A stretch of 64,000 bases of DNA from Amycolatopsis sp. A133 (GTDB lineage Bacteria > Actinomycetota > Actinomycetes > Mycobacteriales > Pseudonocardiaceae). The DNA is taken from assembly GCF_031082405.1 (NCBI RefSeq), contig NZ_JAVHJU010000002.1:62001-126000 (forward strand). The letters are read 5' to 3'. Shown piece after piece: positions 62,096 to 64,000 of the stretch. The notes under the pieces are model-generated. The model had not been told where the DNA came from. It saw only the letters and a program-made list of their open reading frames with translations, and did no database searches. A program made the position numbers and the translations under genes. Each line of letters opens with the position of its first letter. Positions within the stretch are counted from its first letter, which is position 1.

Positions 62096-63070
62096 CTAGA
62101 AGAGGGCGCTCGCGAGGTCGCGCCGGGCCTTCATGACCCGGTCGTCGGCCGGGTCGAACAGGTCGAACAGGGCCACCAGGTGCTCACGGACCCGGTTGCG
62201 GTCCTCACCCGCGGTGCGGCGGACCGCGTCGATCAGGCGCTTGAAGCCCGCCTCGACGTCGTTCTCCGCGATGTCCAGGTCGGCCGCGTCGAGCTGGGCC
62301 GCCAGGTCGGACGGGTCGGCGTCGGCCTTCGCGCGCGCCTCCGGGTCCGCGCTTTCGGCGCGGGCGGTGAACTTGACCTGGGCCAGGGCGTTCTTCGCCA
62401 GCTCGTTGGCCGGTTCGACGTCGAGGATGCGCTCGTAGGCGGCCTGCGCCGCGGCGAAGTCACCCCGCTCGAAGGCCTCTTCCGCCTCGGTGAAGCGCGG
62501 GTCTTCCGGCTCCTCGGCCAGGCCGCCCGCCGCCTCCGCGTCGCGGATCCCCGGCAGCTTGTCGCGCAGGGCGTCGAGCAGCGCGTTGATCCACTTGCGG
62601 ATCTCGGGCTCGGGCAGGGCGCCGGAGAAGGCGTCGACCGGCTGGCCGCCGGCGATGGCGACGATCGTCGGGATGGACTGCGCGCCGAACAGCTGCGCGA
62701 TCCGCGGGTTGGCGTCGACGTCGACCTTCGCCACGACCCACGCGCCACCGGACTCGGCGGCCATCCGCTCCAGGACCGGGGACAGCTGCTTGCACGGGCC
62801 GCACCACTCGGCCCACAGGTCCACGACCACGAGCTGGTGCAGGGACCGCTCCACGACCTCGGCCTGGAAGGTGGCCTCGGTGACATCGATCACGGCATCG
62901 CCCGGCGCGGACCGCGGCGGCGGCCCCTCGCCACCGGCCGGGCCGGCGGACGGGGCCGGCTGCCTCTGCGCCGCTTCGGCGCGGGCCTTGAGCGCGGACA
63001 GGTCGACCGCGCCGGAAAGGGCGGCGGACAAGGCCGCTGACTTCGCTGCAGATCCGCGTGGTTGTGTCAC
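62096..63070 (-). CDS. Thioredoxin-TPR co-chaperone-like protein (YbbN/CnoX-like)
   Basis: The protein has 324 aa from the GTG at 63070. The thioredoxin domain (about residues 60-165) has an intact WCGPC active site ([20 protein letters not shown]) and [12 protein letters not shown] with the cis-Pro. The C-terminal part (about 180-324) has TPR-like helices ([20 protein letters not shown]). This is the YbbN architecture, a holdase/oxidative-stress chaperone with or without reductase activity; Rv1324 is the mycobacterial match. An upstream ATG at 63106 is less likely. Confidence 0.9.
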   Translation of the reverse strand: MTQPRGSAAKSAALSAALSGAVDLSALKARAEAAQRQPAPSAGPAGGEGPPPRSAPGDAVIDVTEATFQAEVVERSLHQLVVVDLWAEWCGPCKQLSPVLERMAAESGGAWVVAKVDVDANPRIAQLFGAQSIPTIVAIAGGQPVDAFSGALPEPEIRKWINALLDALRDKLPGIRDAEAAGGLAEEPEDPRFTEAEEAFERGDFAAAQAAYERILDVEPANELAKNALAQVKFTARAESADPEARAKADADPSDLAAQLDAADLDIAENDVEAGFKRLIDAVRRTAGEDRNRVREHLVALFDLFDPADDRVMKARRDLASALF

Positions 63071-63402
63071 GGTTCCATCCTGGCACGGGCGCCGGAGAAG
63101 TTTCACCGGGTGGTCGGCCGTCGCGGCGGTCCGGCTTGCTCGACCGCCGGTTCCGGGGCGGCCTTGGCGTCAAGTCGAGGTTTCGCCGGGTGCCCGGCAG
63201 CTGCGGCGGTCCGGCTTGCTCGGCCCCCTTCGGGAGGGCGAGCTCCGGTCTCGACAGCCGGGGGCGCGGGGGCCCGGGTTCTGAAGCCGCGGGCAGCTCG
63301 GCGGGCGGAATCCGGCGGGTGCGCGAGCCCACGCGCCGGTTTCGGGGCTCGTCCCGGCCCGTCCGCTTGGCAGGACGGCACCGCTGGGGCAGGCTCGGCC
63401 GG
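63071..63402. other. 332-bp gap containing an 80-bp-period duplication
   Basis: This region has no gene I can support. A 45-bp unit (63098-63142) is repeated at 63178-63222 with about 85 percent identity, including a perfect 20-base core (GCGGCGGTCCGGCTTGCTCG at 63123-63142 and 63203-63222). The segment between them is not itself repeated. Near the right end TTGGCA (about 63368) and CAGGCT (about 63391), 17 bp apart, could be the promoter of the next gene. Confidence 0.6.
63098..63222. repeat. Imperfect direct repeat, 45-bp unit, 80-bp spacing
   Basis: The units start AAGTTTCACCGGGTG and AGGTTTCGCCGGGTG and both end in the same 20-base core. It reads as a simple duplication of non-coding DNA. 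Confidence 0.7.
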
Positions 63403-63810
63403 GTGCACATCCGGCGTGACGTGAAGGTGGGTCTCTCGATCGCCGCCGCCGTGGTCTGGATCGGCGCGGTGACGCTGCTCATCGTGCACGAACCGGACCC
63501 GGGCGCGGCCTCGCCCGGCGAACTGCGCGACAAGCTCGCCGCCGCGCTCACCGGCCACGACGCCGACGCCTTCGCCGGCCTCCTCGACTACCCCGGCTCG
63601 GGCGGCGACGACTTCGCGAAGGACTACGTCTCGGTGCTCGCCGACCGCGGCGCCCACGACGTGCGCGTCGAGCTCGGCCCCGACGCCGGCTCACCGACCC
63701 GCGCGACCGTCTCCGGGGCCCTCGGCGACGGCAAGCCGTTCAGCTACCCCCTGGCGGTGACGAGCGAAGACGGCCGCTGGACGGTCGCCTTCACCCCGCC
63801 CCTCCCCTAG
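63403..63810 (+). CDS. Short membrane-anchored protein, unknown function
   Basis: The protein has 135 aa from the GTG at 63403 (HIRRDVKVGLSIAAAVVW). There is one TM helix at about 8-27 followed by an extracytoplasmic domain of about 100 residues (LRDKLAAALTGHDADAFAGL, LLDYPGSGGDDFAKDYVSVL, ending WTVAFTPPLP). The pattern resembles NTF2-like or DUF4878-type lipoproteins, but I recognise no specific family. It is followed by a palindromic repeat cluster that can terminate transcription. Confidence 0.65.
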   Translation: MHIRRDVKVGLSIAAAVVWIGAVTLLIVHEPDPGAASPGELRDKLAAALTGHDADAFAGLLDYPGSGGDDFAKDYVSVLADRGAHDVRVELGPDAGSPTRATVSGALGDGKPFSYPLAVTSEDGRWTVAFTPPLP

Positions 63811-63825
63811 CCCCCAGCGCCCCAA

Positions 63826-63910
63826 GCGCCCCAATGTGGCGTTCGGTGCGTCCAACGCACCGAACGCCACATTGGGTGCGCTGGACGCAACCAACGCCAC
63901 ATTGGGGCGC
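63826..63910. repeat. Intergenic palindromic repeat cluster
   Basis: A perfect 22-bp inverted repeat (arms 63830-63851 and 63855-63876, loop CCA) is followed by a third copy of the AACGCCACATTGGG core at 63893-63906. The outermost arm GCGCCCCAATGTGGCGTT (63826-63843) also pairs exactly with 63893-63910, so two alternative hairpins compete. It probably serves as a terminator between convergent genes and may be a dispersed repeat family. Confidence 0.75.
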
Positions 63911-63920
63911 TCGGCACAGG

Positions 63921-64000
63921 TCAGGAGTCGCGGAGGTGGGCCTCGATCCGCTCCACCTTCGCTTCGAGCTGGTCGGAAAAGCCCGGCCGGATGTCCGCCT
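63921..64000 (-). CDS. 3' end of a gene running off the window
   Basis: The minus strand reads ADIRPGFSDQLEAKVERIEA followed by HLRDS and TGA at 63921-63923. That is the last 25 or so codons of a protein ending in a charged helix. The codon usage is that of a real gene (GC-rich third positions). I cannot assign a family from this fragment. Confidence 0.55.
   Translation of the reverse strand, partial: ADIRPGFSDQLEAKVERIEAHLRDS

Overview
The window reads as chromosomal DNA of a very GC-rich actinomycete, most likely of the Pseudonocardiaceae (Amycolatopsis-like). The reasons are near-exclusive G/C third positions, frequent GTG and TTG starts, several leaderless-type promoters, a mycothiol-dependent isomerase-type protein, an F420/LLM oxidoreductase, a RamB-type glyoxylate regulator, and a gene order that follows the mycobacterial Rv3024c-Rv3034c neighbourhood. 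No rRNA, tRNA, CRISPR array, prophage or plasmid replication module was seen. There is one insertion sequence.

Layout. 1-4428: a scramblase-like protein, an MBL-fold hydrolase, two tandem GNAT genes (the second frameshifted) and a DUF222 protein with a decayed HNH motif. 4429-24248: a conserved mycobacterial-type block, namely mnmA, a cysteine desulfurase, a PlsC-like acyltransferase with an OlsB-like N-acyltransferase, etfA/etfB, a methyltransferase, a GH57 glucan branching enzyme and a GT4 glucosyltransferase, which match Rv3024c-Rv3032 in order. It is interrupted by a LuxR/MFS/quinone-reductase set, DegV, a glutathione peroxidase, DUF1479, ROK and GH2 genes. The Rv3034c-like acyltransferase lies further on at 38.1 kb. 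The methyltransferase/GH57/GT4 genes belong to the methylglucose lipopolysaccharide (polymethylated glucan) pathway in mycobacteria.

24.2-32.7 kb: a tiny secreted-peptide gene, a methyltransferase, then a divergent DUF1348/tetR pair split by an IS110-family element of about 1450 bp. The element's left non-coding end reads as a complete bridge RNA: all four guide segments can be matched to target and donor. Next come the glyoxylate shunt genes aceA and aceB with a divergent ramB-like regulator. 32.7-41.0 kb: an ECF sigma factor with a membrane partner, threonine dehydratase, a NADAR protein, a secreted S33 peptidase, the acyltransferase, a nucleoside hydrolase and an NlpC/P60 wall hydrolase.

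41.0-57.7 kb: a rifampicin-monooxygenase (Rox)-like gene behind a 17-codon leader ORF and hairpin, an MFS exporter, a second FAD monooxygenase under a PadR regulator, a GntR-TetR fusion regulator facing DUF2306, a LysR gene that seems to start with CTG, a HAD phosphatase, two methyltransferases, an enoyl-CoA hydratase, an ABC ATPase, and a cysteine dioxygenase-rhodanese operon behind a cysteine-containing leader peptide. 57.7-64.0 kb: glycogen phosphorylase, a lipoprotein metallopeptidase, a YbbN-like thioredoxin-TPR protein and a short membrane protein, ending in intergenic palindromic repeats and the 3' end of one more gene.
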